From contig JANRLT010000034.1 in assembly GCA_033762255.1 (NCBI GenBank), forward strand, positions 1 to 64,000: a stretch of 64,000 nt of DNA, read 5' to 3'. The position numbers and the translations under genes were made by a program. Shown here piece by piece: positions 8,087-16,539 of the stretch (its first letter is position 1; each line of letters begins with the position of its first letter). The notes below the pieces were generated by a model. That model made no database searches and was not told the DNA's origin. It saw only the letters and a list, made by a program, of their open reading frames with translations. Source of the stretch: Pirellulales bacterium. Lineage in GTDB: Bacteria; Planctomycetota; Planctomycetia; Pirellulales; JALHPA01.

Positions 8087-9805
8087 CTACTTTGCCATGC
8101 TAGGAGAATGCAGCAAAATCGCCGTCACGGGATGATGGTCCGATGGTGTCCGCCCGTCTGTCTCGGCGTGCAGGATTTCCGCCTGTTCTACCCGCCACGC
8201 GGGAGAAGCGCCGATCCAATCTATCCGGGAACCCCCGTTAGGGCCGGGCCGAAAGCTGTTAAACGTCCCCTCATTTTCGCCACGCTGGGGAAATGCCAGG
8301 CGATAGGTGTCCCGGATCGGCGACTCCTTGTCGGATTCAATTCCAAACAGCGCTTGATAAGGGGGGCTTTCCTCGCCGCAATTAAAGTCCCCAGTAACAA
8401 CCACCAGGCAATCCCGCCCAATTTCAGTTAGTTTACGACGGATCAGGCGGGCGGATTCTAACTGCGCCTGTTCTCCCCGATGATCAAAATGCGTGTTCAA
8501 AAACAATATTGGGGGACTGGCGGGTTGTCTTTTATCCCTTAGTTTTACCCAACTGGCCATCCGCGTTAACGATGTGTCCCAACTCTTACTTCCAGGTTGA
8601 TCGGGGCGCTCGCTTAGCCAAAAGTGTCCCCCCCACAATTTTTCCAATCGATCTGCGTTATAATAAATGGCCGTCATCTCTCCCGCTTCCCTCCCATCAT
8701 CTCGACCAACTGCCAAAACCTGGTATCCTGGCAGATTGTCCCGCAAAAAATCGCGCTGCTCGGCCAAGGTTTCCTGGGTGCCGAGTAAATCGGGCTTAAA
8801 TTTGCTTATCGTCTGTAACAACAGGGACTTGCGAAGCTTCCAGTGGTTTGGCCCGTCATCCGCGGTTCCATAACGAATATTGTAGCTCATCACTCGAAGC
8901 GGTAGAGCTGGCGACGTTTCAGCCGTGGCTGGCGGGGTCTCACCTTTGGCCGACAATGGAGCGTCGTGGGCCGGGAGAGCGTTGGAATCCCCACGCGAAG
9001 GTAATTGCTCGCGCAGCCAACCGGGGCGATCCGTAGTTAGCCCCTCTACGCCCAAATCCAGCATTTGGCGGGCAAGCTGGGGATCGTTGACCGTCCAGAC
9101 ATACAGGCCCAAACCAGCGGATTTGAGGGCTTGGGAGTATTCCGCGGTTAAGATCTCGGGCGTGGCCGATAAATCCAGACCGTCGGCATTAATTCGCCGG
9201 GCTGTTTTTAGCAATTGCTCAACGGTGGGGGCCGGTTGTTTCGTGGGTTTGAGCGATACGATCCAATAAACGGCAACTTCCGGTAGGCGACGCTTACACT
9301 CGGCCACGACTCGGGGGTCAAAGCTGATAACGGCGGTTTGCGCCGGAGCAAGCTTGGCGGTTTTTATCACGCGCTGCAGTTCGGGGAGGGTTTCGGGGCC
9401 GGATTTGACTTCAATCAACACACGCTTGCCAGCCGGCACGGTGGATAACGCTTCTTCCAGCGTGGCGATGCGTTCTCCCGTATAGCGCGGGTCTTTCCAG
9501 CGACCCACATCAAGCGTGCGTAATTCCTCCAGGCTTAACTCTTGGACGGAACGATCGACACCGGTGGTGCGCAGTAAGCTACGATCATGCATCAATACAA
9601 TGCGCTGATCGGCCGAAAGGTAAACATCAAATTCCACGGCGTCGGCACCCTGCTCCCAGGCAAGGCGAAGACTGGCCAGTGTGTTCTCGGGAGCGTCATG
9701 GGATGCGCCGCGATGGGCGATGATTTCGACTGCGTTCACAGGCGCGATACTCCCCCCACACAGCCACAACAGACAAAGATACAGAGTCCATACAGCGCGC
9801 GGCAT
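8087..9805 (-). CDS. secreted glycerophosphodiester phosphodiesterase fused to an EEP-family phosphatase/nuclease
   Basis: 572 residues with a signal peptide (LYLCLLWLCGGSIAPVNA). Residues ~27-270 are a GDPD TIM barrel: HRGASHDAPENT (catalytic His and metal Glu), EFDVYLSADQRIVLMHD (E-x-D and catalytic His), VLIEVKSG and YVWTVND. GDPD hydrolyses glycerophosphodiesters to glycerol-3-phosphate and an alcohol. After a Pro/Ala-rich linker, residues ~303-566 are an endonuclease/exonuclease/phosphatase domain: LRVMSYNIRYG, GTQE, LNTHFDHRG, VVTGDFNCG, SRIDWIGAS and SDHHPVTA, with the full set of metal and catalytic residues. EEP members cut nucleic acids, phosphoinositides or sphingomyelin. The gene lies 95 bp downstream of phoD on the same strand, so both probably serve extracytoplasmic phosphorus acquisition. 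The target of the EEP half is unknown. Confidence 0.9.
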   Translation of the reverse strand: MPRAVWTLYLCLLWLCGGSIAPVNAVEIIAHRGASHDAPENTLASLRLAWEQGADAVEFDVYLSADQRIVLMHDRSLLRTTGVDRSVQELSLEELRTLDVGRWKDPRYTGERIATLEEALSTVPAGKRVLIEVKSGPETLPELQRVIKTAKLAPAQTAVISFDPRVVAECKRRLPEVAVYWIVSLKPTKQPAPTVEQLLKTARRINADGLDLSATPEILTAEYSQALKSAGLGLYVWTVNDPQLARQMLDLGVEGLTTDRPGWLREQLPSRGDSNALPAHDAPLSAKGETPPATAETSPALPLRVMSYNIRYGTADDGPNHWKLRKSLLLQTISKFKPDLLGTQETLAEQRDFLRDNLPGYQVLAVGRDDGREAGEMTAIYYNADRLEKLWGGHFWLSERPDQPGSKSWDTSLTRMASWVKLRDKRQPASPPILFLNTHFDHRGEQAQLESARLIRRKLTEIGRDCLVVVTGDFNCGEESPPYQALFGIESDKESPIRDTYRLAFPQRGENEGTFNSFRPGPNGGSRIDWIGASPAWRVEQAEILHAETDGRTPSDHHPVTAILLHSPSMAK

Positions 9806-9900
9806 CAGGCACCCTTGGGTTAAATGGTTGAGGACTTGTTCTGATTTGTCAAAGTGGTGATATGGGGCCCTACGCGACGGGTCGTAGAAACGCCGAGTAT

Positions 9901-11487
9901 TTAAGCCTTATTTACGCCTGGCCGGCCCGATTCTATAACAAACGACTCACGTGTCAGCACGTTGCCATTTGGCTGCAACACATCTTCAACCACAACATAA
10001 TCGCTTTGCCATTTGTCGGGAGTGACAACACAACGGACGTAGCCCCGTTCGGCGTTTTGAAACTTGACGCCGGGATTGTGGGCCAAAATTTCGGCATGCG
10101 CCTTGTTCTTTTGCACGCCGTTGCCGCCGCTGCTAATACTGGTGCCAACAAATTCGGTGGCCACCACTGGTAATTCGGGTTGGTGGTCGTCTACGCGCAG
10201 TTCATTCACCCAGTTCGAGTGTATATCCCCGGTTAGCACAACTGGATTGGGAATCCGGCGGTCTTGCAGATAACGAACCAATTCCATCCGTTCATGGGCG
10301 TAGCCGGGCCATTGGTCCATTGAGTGAAATTTACCCTCGGGGCCGCGTCCGACCATACCCATCATGACCTGTTGTGCCAGGATATTCCAGATACCCTGTG
10401 AGCGGAGCAGGCCCCCTTGCAGCCATTCTCGTTGCCGAGATCCTAAAATGGAATTATGCGGATTAAGAGCCGCATCGTTCAATTCCGCTCCCCGATCACC
10501 ATTGGGTTGGTCGGTGCGGTATTGGCGGGTGTCCAAAACCTGGAATTCGGCCAACCGGCCAAACGCTCCCCGACGATACAATTGCAAATTTGGCCCTTGG
10601 GGCAAGGAACGGGGCCGTAGCGGCATGGCTTCGTAATAGGCCTGATAGGCATTCGCGCGACGCTGCAAAAAAAGCGCTGGGTCTTCTTGCATTTTTTCTG
10701 AAATGGCCCCCGCATAATTATTGTCTAGTTCATGGTCGTCCCAAGTCACATACCACGGACAGACGGCGTGCATCCCCTGTAGCAGGGGATCAGAGCGGTA
10801 TTGGGAATGACGAATCCGATAATCTGTGAGTGTTTTGATCTCCTCACCCAAATGCTTGCGAACTTTGCCGTCTTTGCCCGCTCCCTCATAGATATAATCC
10901 CCCAGGTGAAAGACTAAATCCAGTTGGTCCCGCGCCATTTGCCCATAAGCCGTGTAAAATCCTGTTTCATAATGTTGGCATGATGCAAACGCAAAACGGA
11001 GTTGTCCAGGCAGACTGTCGGGGGAGGGCATGGTCCGCGTGCGTCCTACGGGACTGGTGGCCTCGCCCGCCAGAAATCGGTAATAATACCACCGATCGGG
11101 ACGCAGTCCGGTTGGCACAACATGGACCGAATGCCCCAACTGAGGCGTGGCGACTTCTGTCCCGCTGGCCACGATTTTTTGGAAACCTTCATCGTCGGCT
11201 AACTCCCACCGCACCGCGATGGGCAACGGGTCCATGCCCCCTTGGGGTTCTAAGGGTTGCGGAGCCAAACGCGTCCACAATACCACACTGCGATGATCGG
11301 GATCTCCGGATGCCACTCCCAAGGTAAAGGGATTTGACGGAAACGTGGGAGATTTTTCAACGGCCGAAACGGTTTTGGACAACGCGGGAAGCATGGCCAA
11401 AGAAGTGCCATAAGCCAACCACAAACGGCGGGACATTCCGCCTTCAGCACGCAATGCAGCGGGGATCTGGTCGAGAGGAAGTAACAT
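9901..11487 (-). CDS. phoD: alkaline phosphatase D (phosphodiesterase/phosphomonoesterase)
   Basis: 528 residues. The N-terminus has a twin-arginine-like signal (MSRRLWLAYGTSLAMLPALS, from internal Met 18 at 11436), in line with Tat export of PhoD proteins. The PhoD N-terminal domain follows (NPFTLGVASGDPDHRSVVLW, then TRL), then the metallophosphatase domain: FASCQHYETGFY, VFHLGDYIYEG, WDDHELDNNY and VLTGDIHSNW, the family's Fe/Ca ligand motifs. The enzyme releases phosphate from mono- and diesters outside the cytoplasm. The next gene downstream on the strand encodes a GDPD-EEP fusion. A 19-bp palindrome 32 bp before the ATG could be an operator. Length and motifs are normal for the family, so the call is firm. 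Confidence 0.93.
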   Translation of the reverse strand: MLLPLDQIPAALRAEGGMSRRLWLAYGTSLAMLPALSKTVSAVEKSPTFPSNPFTLGVASGDPDHRSVVLWTRLAPQPLEPQGGMDPLPIAVRWELADDEGFQKIVASGTEVATPQLGHSVHVVPTGLRPDRWYYYRFLAGEATSPVGRTRTMPSPDSLPGQLRFAFASCQHYETGFYTAYGQMARDQLDLVFHLGDYIYEGAGKDGKVRKHLGEEIKTLTDYRIRHSQYRSDPLLQGMHAVCPWYVTWDDHELDNNYAGAISEKMQEDPALFLQRRANAYQAYYEAMPLRPRSLPQGPNLQLYRRGAFGRLAEFQVLDTRQYRTDQPNGDRGAELNDAALNPHNSILGSRQREWLQGGLLRSQGIWNILAQQVMMGMVGRGPEGKFHSMDQWPGYAHERMELVRYLQDRRIPNPVVLTGDIHSNWVNELRVDDHQPELPVVATEFVGTSISSGGNGVQKNKAHAEILAHNPGVKFQNAERGYVRCVVTPDKWQSDYVVVEDVLQPNGNVLTRESFVIESGRPGVNKA

Positions 11488-11518
11488 TTCTGATGCACAA
11501 CTTAAAGGAAGGTGTTTC

Positions 11519-11537
11519 TGTAACGTCCGATGTTACA
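11519..11537. promoter_or_regulatory. palindrome upstream of phoD, possible operator
   Basis: TGTAAC-GTCCGAT-GTTACA: perfect 6-bp arms around a 7-nt spacer, ending 32 bp before the phoD start. It is the only clean dyad in the upstream region. It does not match the enterobacterial Pho box. Which regulator would bind is unknown. Confidence 0.4.
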
Positions 11538-12053
11538 ATGTAAGTTGTTTGTATTGCAATAAAGTTAAATTTGTGTTTGAAAATATGCCAAATGACTTTT
11601 TGTATTTCCTGGGCCTGTCCGGCTAAGCCATTGTAAAATGCTAATAACATGTTGCTGGATATAGGCTTGCAATGATTCTCGAGCGTTGGCGACAATAATT
11701 CGTCACCAATTCATATTCGGGGGCAAAAAATGAAGATAGGTGACGCGGGCGTTTGTACACATGTGCCAATATGAATACCCCTATTGGACTTAGCAACTCA
11801 GATTTCTTGATCGCCGCGCGGTGTGGAAAGCTTGCAGCAAACCCCAGCAATCAAATACCAAAATAGCAAAAGTCATTTCGGCAACGGAGTTGCCTCCTCC
11901 AAATTTTTCGCGACCCACGACCCGTTGCTCCCACGCCCCACGTCCCGCGTCCTGTTTACCGCCGATGGCATCGGCGGCTTTGTGGGTGCTTCCCCCGAAC
12001 GCCATTCCTCGTCCCTCGTCTCCCGTCTCTTGCCCCGCCCACGTCTCGGTTCC
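11538..12053. other. intergenic region with a palindrome and purine-rich flank
   Basis: No supported gene. At 11880-11894 lies GGCAAC-GGA-GTTGCC followed by TCCTCC. From ~11915 to 12063 the plus strand is strongly pyrimidine-rich with many C-C-C and C-T-C runs, so it is purine-rich on the coding strand of the oxidoreductase gene whose stop it touches. The same combination, palindrome then purine-rich tract next to a stop codon, recurs at 15280-15409 and 20673-20704. Confidence 0.5.
11880..11900. repeat. interspersed palindrome (GGCAAC/GTTGCC type)
   Basis: GGCAAC-GGA-GTTGCC-TCCTCC. It is nearly identical to 20673-20693 (GGCAAC-AGA-GTTGCC-TCCTAC), including the preceding TTC. Both lie on the 3' side of minus-strand genes and are oriented alike. 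Confidence 0.6.
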
Positions 12054-13025
12054 TCACCTCACGCTCCATGCCTGATCCTTGACCGCGCACAGCACCCGCA
12101 TATTGGCCAGACCATCCTCCGCCGGGTCGGGCAAGCGACCCTGGCGGACCCCTTGGCAAAAAGCCCGCACTTGGGCCGTGTACTGGCAGTCATGTTCTAC
12201 GGTGATGCTTTCGGTTCCGGCATCGGTATGCAAAAGGAGGGGGGCATTTTCGGCGGGGAGGACTCCCCCTGGCAGTTCCAGGCTGCCACGGGAGCCGACA
12301 ATCTCTAGCCGGTTACGATACGGCGCGGCAAAGCTGCAGTCCAAAAGCGCCATGGCCCCGCTGGCAAATCGCAGCAAGAAACCGTCCGTCAGGTCAACCC
12401 CCGTCGGGCCTAACGCGCCCCGGGCGATAATTTCGGTCGGTTCCGCGCCGGTAAAGAGCCGCGCGGCATTGATACCGTAACAGCCCAGGTCAAACAGTGC
12501 TCCTCCGCCACGCGCCGGATCGAGCCGCCAATCCGCCGGGTCGATCGTAAATGAAAAATCCATTTTGATTAAACGCAAATCCCCCAACCGGCCGCTGGCC
12601 AACAGTTGCCGCGCCTGGTTGACGCGGGGATGATGCCGCCACATAAAGGCCTCCATCAGGATCACCCCCGCGCGGCGGCAAGCGGAATTCATCGTCTCAG
12701 CCTGGGAGACATCCAGGGCGAGCGGTTTTTCGCACAAGATATGTTTACCGGCGGCGGCGGCGCGCAGCACCCAGGGAAGGTGTTCTTCGTTGGCCAAGGG
12801 GATATAGACGGCGTCGATGGCGGGATTGTCAATGACAGCGTCATAATTTTCGTAAGTTTGTGGCACGCCAAATTCCGCCCCCCAGGCGGCTGCTTGGCCG
12901 GGGCGGCGACTGGCCAGGGCCAGTAACTGGGACATTCCCGAGGATTGAACCCCCCGCAACATGCCGCGGCGGCAAATCCGCGCGCAACCCAAAATGCCAA
13001 ATTGTAGTTTGTCCGTTGGTCCCAC
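12054..13025 (-). CDS. Gfo/Idh/MocA family oxidoreductase
   Basis: 323 residues from a GTG start; an in-frame TAG lies two codons upstream and no ATG is nearby. N-terminal Rossmann fold: LQFGILGCARICRRG (G-x-G-x-x-(x)-R variant), followed by AIDAVYIPLANEEHLPWVL and the family signature ILCEKPLALD around residue ~98, whose Lys is catalytic. The C-terminal half has the alpha/beta domain with MEAFMWRHHP and GGGALFDLGCYGINAARLF. Such enzymes oxidise or reduce sugars, inositols or related polyols with NAD(P). The MEAFMWR...HP and GGGALxDxGCYxxxAAR pattern is closest to the glucose-fructose-oxidoreductase/dehydrogenase subgroup. No signal peptide, so cytoplasmic. The gene stands alone, with a 290-bp gap before it and a repeat-rich gap after it. 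Confidence 0.88.
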   Translation of the reverse strand: MGPTDKLQFGILGCARICRRGMLRGVQSSGMSQLLALASRRPGQAAAWGAEFGVPQTYENYDAVIDNPAIDAVYIPLANEEHLPWVLRAAAAGKHILCEKPLALDVSQAETMNSACRRAGVILMEAFMWRHHPRVNQARQLLASGRLGDLRLIKMDFSFTIDPADWRLDPARGGGALFDLGCYGINAARLFTGAEPTEIIARGALGPTGVDLTDGFLLRFASGAMALLDCSFAAPYRNRLEIVGSRGSLELPGGVLPAENAPLLLHTDAGTESITVEHDCQYTAQVRAFCQGVRQGRLPDPAEDGLANMRVLCAVKDQAWSVR

Positions 13026-13316
13026 GATCTAGACTCCCCAAAACAGTTCGATGTTGGCCGCTGCGCATGGTTGCCGCCGGAGACCGATAAAAAGCCAGAA
13101 ATTTGCCGCCAGGGTTCCGCTGTAAGCCTCGTTAAATTCTGGATAGAGCCGGACGTTCGGGCAAGCCAGCAGTGTAACAATTCCCCCGCGGAAACTGTAG
13201 AGACACCGCGGGACGAATTTAGTTTTTAGCCGCGGTTTATTGCCGACGGCCAGAATTGCCACGCCTTCCGGGAAAAGAATTTCAATTCGAATACGCGGAG
13301 TTTAAGTACCCCCGAC

Positions 13317-14780
13317 TTAGGCCGCGCGACGTGGGCGATTTTCTCGCTGAGTTGGCCACTCCAGCCGGACTAGCTCGTGGATATTCCCCCGCACCCAATG
13401 ACTGGCAAAGTCGGTTTGTGGGCCCGCGACCAGCATCGGAATGCCGCGGCTGGGTCCGAGCATGGTGGAGATGACCTGGCCATCGATGACCGCTCCAGGA
13501 ATCACCGTCAGTCGCTGCCGCTGCCAAATCAGCGAGATCGCCAGCTTGAGTGTCATGGTCGCCATGGTCGCGCCGATGCACATCCGCGGACCGGTGGCAA
13601 ACGGCAAGTAATCATACGGCGAGGGATTGATGGACTCCCACCGCGCCGGGTCGAACTGGTACGCCTGGGGAAAGACGTCTTCCAGATGGTGCGATAAAAA
13701 CTGGCTAAAGATTAACAGCGTTCCACGCGGTATCGGCAGCGGGCCAATCTGGGCGGGGCTAGCGCTGATTCGTTGTGAATAACTACTGGCTGGCAGACAG
13801 CGCATGCTTTCCTTGATCACGCGGTCCAACAGCGGCAGGCGTTCCAATTGGGCCAGGGTGGGGGCCTCTCCCCGCAATTCGCCCCACAATTCGTCAAATA
13901 GATCATGCGCCACCCGGGGATGCTGCGCCAGCAAAAACAACGTCCAAGAAAGACTGTTGGCCGTGGTCATGTGGGCGGCGGCAAAGAGCACCGCCGCCTG
14001 GCCGATCAACTCTTCCTCGCTCAGGGGCTGTCCCGCTTCATCCCGCGCGTGCAACAGCAGATTTAGCACATCGTGGCTTTGAGGGTCATTCTGCTCGCGG
14101 CGCAGGTCGATCATCGCCCGGATGAGCGTTTCCAACTCTTCCGCCTGGGCTAGTAAGGCATCATAGGCGTCGGGGTCCCGCGCCGAACTGAGCAGCGAAC
14201 CTAAGCCATTGGCATGGTTCAGATTCACCCAGCGTTCGGTGCTGGCGCCGATATTCATGGCCAAATCACGCTGGTCAAAGCCAAACAGCATGCAACTGGT
14301 GATCCGCAGCAGCAGCTCGACCGAATCGGCGTGGATATTGCGGATTTGGCCGGGTCGCCATTGCGCCAGTTGCTGCTGGATAATCGCCGCGATGCTGTCG
14401 CGATAACCGGCGACCGACTTTTTTTGAAAAGGAGCGTGCACGATCCGGCGATGACGCTTATGGTCCTCGCCATTCATGCTCAGCAGGCCCGCCGTCAATC
14501 GCCGCTGGGCTGAATGCTTTGGCCCGCGAATGGCAAAAAACTGCGAATGAAACGTCTGCGTGTCGCTGAGGATTTGTTGGTTGAATTCTGCGCCAAAGCC
14601 AAACACAATTCGTTGACCGGCTTCTTCCAGGATGGCCAGCCGCCCATGCCGCGCATGCAGTTGACGCATGGTGCCGATGGGATCCGCGGGAAAATCCAGC
14701 AGTCGGCCTTGGGTCCGGGGAAGCGGCGTTGCGGAGTCTGACAACATAACGGCGGGTGCGTCGGTGGAAAATCTGGCCAT
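13317..14780 (-). CDS. cytochrome P450
   Basis: 487 residues from the ATG at 14780 (MARFSTDAPAV). An upstream in-frame TTG at 14807 would add nine residues. The C-helix region HKRHRRIVHAPFQ, the ExxR motif in IKESMRCLP, the WE-x-I PERF-like segment (FDPARWESI) and the heme loop FATGPRMCIG (axial Cys ~401) are all present. The I-helix motif, normally A-G-x-D/E-T-T, reads A-A-H-M-T-T, so the usual acid is Met. Residues after the heme loop include a short arginine-rich tail. There is no membrane anchor, so this is a soluble bacterial monooxygenase needing a ferredoxin or flavodoxin partner. None is encoded nearby. Substrate unknown. A 48-codon membrane-protein frame lies 42 bp upstream. Confidence 0.92.
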   Translation of the reverse strand: MARFSTDAPAVMLSDSATPLPRTQGRLLDFPADPIGTMRQLHARHGRLAILEEAGQRIVFGFGAEFNQQILSDTQTFHSQFFAIRGPKHSAQRRLTAGLLSMNGEDHKRHRRIVHAPFQKKSVAGYRDSIAAIIQQQLAQWRPGQIRNIHADSVELLLRITSCMLFGFDQRDLAMNIGASTERWVNLNHANGLGSLLSSARDPDAYDALLAQAEELETLIRAMIDLRREQNDPQSHDVLNLLLHARDEAGQPLSEEELIGQAAVLFAAAHMTTANSLSWTLFLLAQHPRVAHDLFDELWGELRGEAPTLAQLERLPLLDRVIKESMRCLPASSYSQRISASPAQIGPLPIPRGTLLIFSQFLSHHLEDVFPQAYQFDPARWESINPSPYDYLPFATGPRMCIGATMATMTLKLAISLIWQRQRLTVIPGAVIDGQVISTMLGPSRGIPMLVAGPQTDFASHWVRGNIHELVRLEWPTQRENRPRRAA

Positions 14781-14822
14781 GACTGGCACGCGGGTGGCAA
14801 AACGCAAATAGCTTCACGGGCG

Positions 14823-14969
14823 TTAGGCAACGAATAACCCGCGAAAGATAGCAAGAGAGACTGCCAGGGCCAAGAGCGCGTATGCTAGCAAAAGCTGAAG
14901 TAGCACTATTTTGCGCAGAACAGATGGCGCTGCAGCGCCGGTGATAAAAAGATCCAGATTTTGAGCCAT
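14823..14969 (-). CDS. possible small single-pass membrane protein (48 aa)
   Basis: The frame MAQNLDLFITGAAAPSVLRK is followed by a continuous hydrophobic segment (IVLLQLLLAYALLALAVSLA) and a short FRGLFVA tail, which is good transmembrane geometry. It ends 42 bp before the P450 ATG on the same strand. An upstream ATG at 15023 would extend it by 18 unconvincing residues. There is no Shine-Dalgarno sequence. It could encode a small membrane protein, or simply be a translated AT-balanced spacer. Confidence 0.35.
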   Translation of the reverse strand: MAQNLDLFITGAAAPSVLRKIVLLQLLLAYALLALAVSLAIFRGLFVA

Positions 14970-15033
14970 GCATGGGGGTGTGTCAAGATTTAGCCTGTAA
15001 CCCAAAGGACAAGCGGCCGCCATTGGTCAAAGC

Positions 15034-15120
15034 GGATAAATCGGGCCGTTGGCCCTTTCATTTTTTCCTGACCATTGACCTAGGGCGACGCTGCGCTTGC
15101 CCTAGGCTGGGATAGGTCGG
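15034..15120. repeat. dispersed palindromic repeat, second family, copy E
   Basis: The sequence TCGGGCCGTTGGCCCTTTC is followed by CATTGACCTAGGGC and its palindromic partner GCCCTAGG, then GATAGGTCGGGCCTTTGGCCC. A second, diverged copy lies at 28697-28790. The CTAGGGC/GCCCTAG arms can form a hairpin. Confidence 0.6.
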
Positions 15121-15207
15121 GCCTTTGGCCCGCAAAGGATCAAATGCCTTTGGCCCGCAAAGGATCAAATGCCTTTGGCCCACATAGGATCAAACACCTT
15201 TGGCCCA
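15121..15207. repeat. 25-bp tandem repeat, ~3.5 copies
   Basis: The unit GCCTTTGGCCCGCAAAGGAT followed by CAAAT occurs at 15121-15145 and 15146-15170 (identical) and at 15171-15195 (four differences), with a partial copy at 15196-15207. It grows directly out of the GGGCCTTTGGCCC end of the preceding dispersed repeat. Confidence 0.8.
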
Positions 15208-15269
15208 ATAATAAATTTGCAAATGGAAAATCTTCGCACAAGCGTAGAACTTTACGGTTGAAAGTACAG

Positions 15270-15409
15270 ATGAATTTGTGGCGATCGCCACTCACCCCTG
15301 ACCACTTGCCCCTCACCCCGCGAACCGCGTCTCCCGCCTCCTGCCTCCCATCTCCCACCTCCCATCTCCCACCTCCCATCCATTACGGCACCGGGACGGT
15401 GCCTGCTAC
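15270..15409. repeat. pyrimidine-rich tract plus palindrome overlapping a stop codon
   Basis: Plus-strand C/T-rich sequence (CCTCCCATCTCCCACCTCCC-type units repeat from ~15340 to 15380) is followed by the palindrome GGCACC-GGGAC-GGTGCC (15387-15403) and TGCTAC (15404-15409). The CTA at 15406-15408 is the complement of the TAG stop of the GNAT-like gene, so the repeat element overlaps the end of the coding sequence. Confidence 0.65.
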
Positions 15410-16539
15410 AATGCCTGCCGATAGACGCGGTAGGTTTTGTAGAGCCGCCCTCCCACGCTTTGGATCACGCGGTTAATGAGATCGTTATCCTCCAGCGTCC
15501 AGCTTAGCTCCGCGCCCGTGTAACCCAGTTGCTGGCGACCCGTGTCAAAAGTGCGCAGCATGAGCAGTTCGGCGATTCCCCGGCGGCGGTACGCCTGGAG
15601 CACCCCCAGCGCCATCATACGGACATTGCGAATGCGGCGCAATTCGCGGCGAAAGCGAAAATAACCTAGAGGCAGTCCCCAGGTAAAAAGGCGTCCATTC
15701 AGAGGTCGCAACGCCTCGTTCAGATCGGGCATCGTCATCGAAAAACCCACCGGTTCCCCCGCCACTTCCGCCATGAGGAACATATCCGATTCCGCCCAGG
15801 CCAGCATTTGCGTGGCCATGGCCTGAAACTCGGTATCGGTCATCGGGCTAAAGCCCCATTTGTCGCGCCAGGCTTGGTGGTAAATATCCTTGCAAATGGC
15901 GATTTCCTCGCGCCAGCGGTCGCGGCGAAAGGGGCGAAGTGTGATATTCCCCCGCGCGGCCAGTTTTTCCACTCGGTGCCGCCACTGTTCGATCTGCGCG
16001 TTCGGCTCAAACCACCAGGCGTACATGTCTTTGGCCTTGGCCAGGCCATTGGCGGTGAATAGGTCCGCGTAATACGGCGGATTATGATTCATCATCAGCC
16101 GGGGGGGCGTGTCAAAACCGTTCACCAGCAGCCCGCAAGTGTAGTTGGTGCTATAGTCAATGGGGCCCAGCAGTTCCTTCCGTCCACGGTCGCGTAGCCA
16201 TCGCCGGGCGGCGCTGAGCAAAATTTCCGCCACGCGGGGATCGTTGATTGACTCAAACATGCCGAACATGCCAGCATTTGAGCCATGAAACTGATTATAG
16301 TGCGGATCGTCCGAGACCATGATCCGGCCGACGTCCCGCCCCTGATCGGTGGCTAAAAAAAGATCCGCGTCCCCAAACTGATAAAACGGATGCCGCCGCC
16401 GGTCCACAAATGCCCGCCGCTCCCACATGAGGGGGGGGGCCCACAGCGGATCGTCCCGATAGAGGCTCCAAGGGAGCTGGACAAACCGTTCCCGTTCACT
16501 GCGCGACTTCACGGGGACCAATTGCACGGGGAACGTCAT
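15406..16539 (-). CDS. GNAT-superfamily N-acetyltransferase-like protein (YghO-type)
   Basis: 377 residues. The N-terminal half has the signature of a two-domain acyltransferase-like family: LPWSLYRDDPLWAPPL, GRIMVSDDPHYN, GMFGMFESINDP, LGPIDYSTNYTCGLLVNGF, then PPRLMMNHNPPYYADL. The C-terminal half is GNAT-like: VGFSMTMPDLNEAL, then VRMMALGVLQAYRRRGIAEL, a good motif A (R/Q-x-x-G-x-G/A acetyl-CoA loop as Y-R-R-R-G-I-A), followed by GAELSWTLEDNDLINRVIQS. These proteins are usually annotated as N-acetyltransferases with unknown substrates, and cytoplasmic location is expected. The stop codon is embedded in an interspersed palindrome. The next gene downstream on the strand is 437 bp away across repeat sequence, so this is probably a single transcription unit. 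Confidence 0.8.
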   Translation of the reverse strand: MTFPVQLVPVKSRSERERFVQLPWSLYRDDPLWAPPLMWERRAFVDRRRHPFYQFGDADLFLATDQGRDVGRIMVSDDPHYNQFHGSNAGMFGMFESINDPRVAEILLSAARRWLRDRGRKELLGPIDYSTNYTCGLLVNGFDTPPRLMMNHNPPYYADLFTANGLAKAKDMYAWWFEPNAQIEQWRHRVEKLAARGNITLRPFRRDRWREEIAICKDIYHQAWRDKWGFSPMTDTEFQAMATQMLAWAESDMFLMAEVAGEPVGFSMTMPDLNEALRPLNGRLFTWGLPLGYFRFRRELRRIRNVRMMALGVLQAYRRRGIAELLMLRTFDTGRQQLGYTGAELSWTLEDNDLINRVIQSVGGRLYKTYRVYRQAL

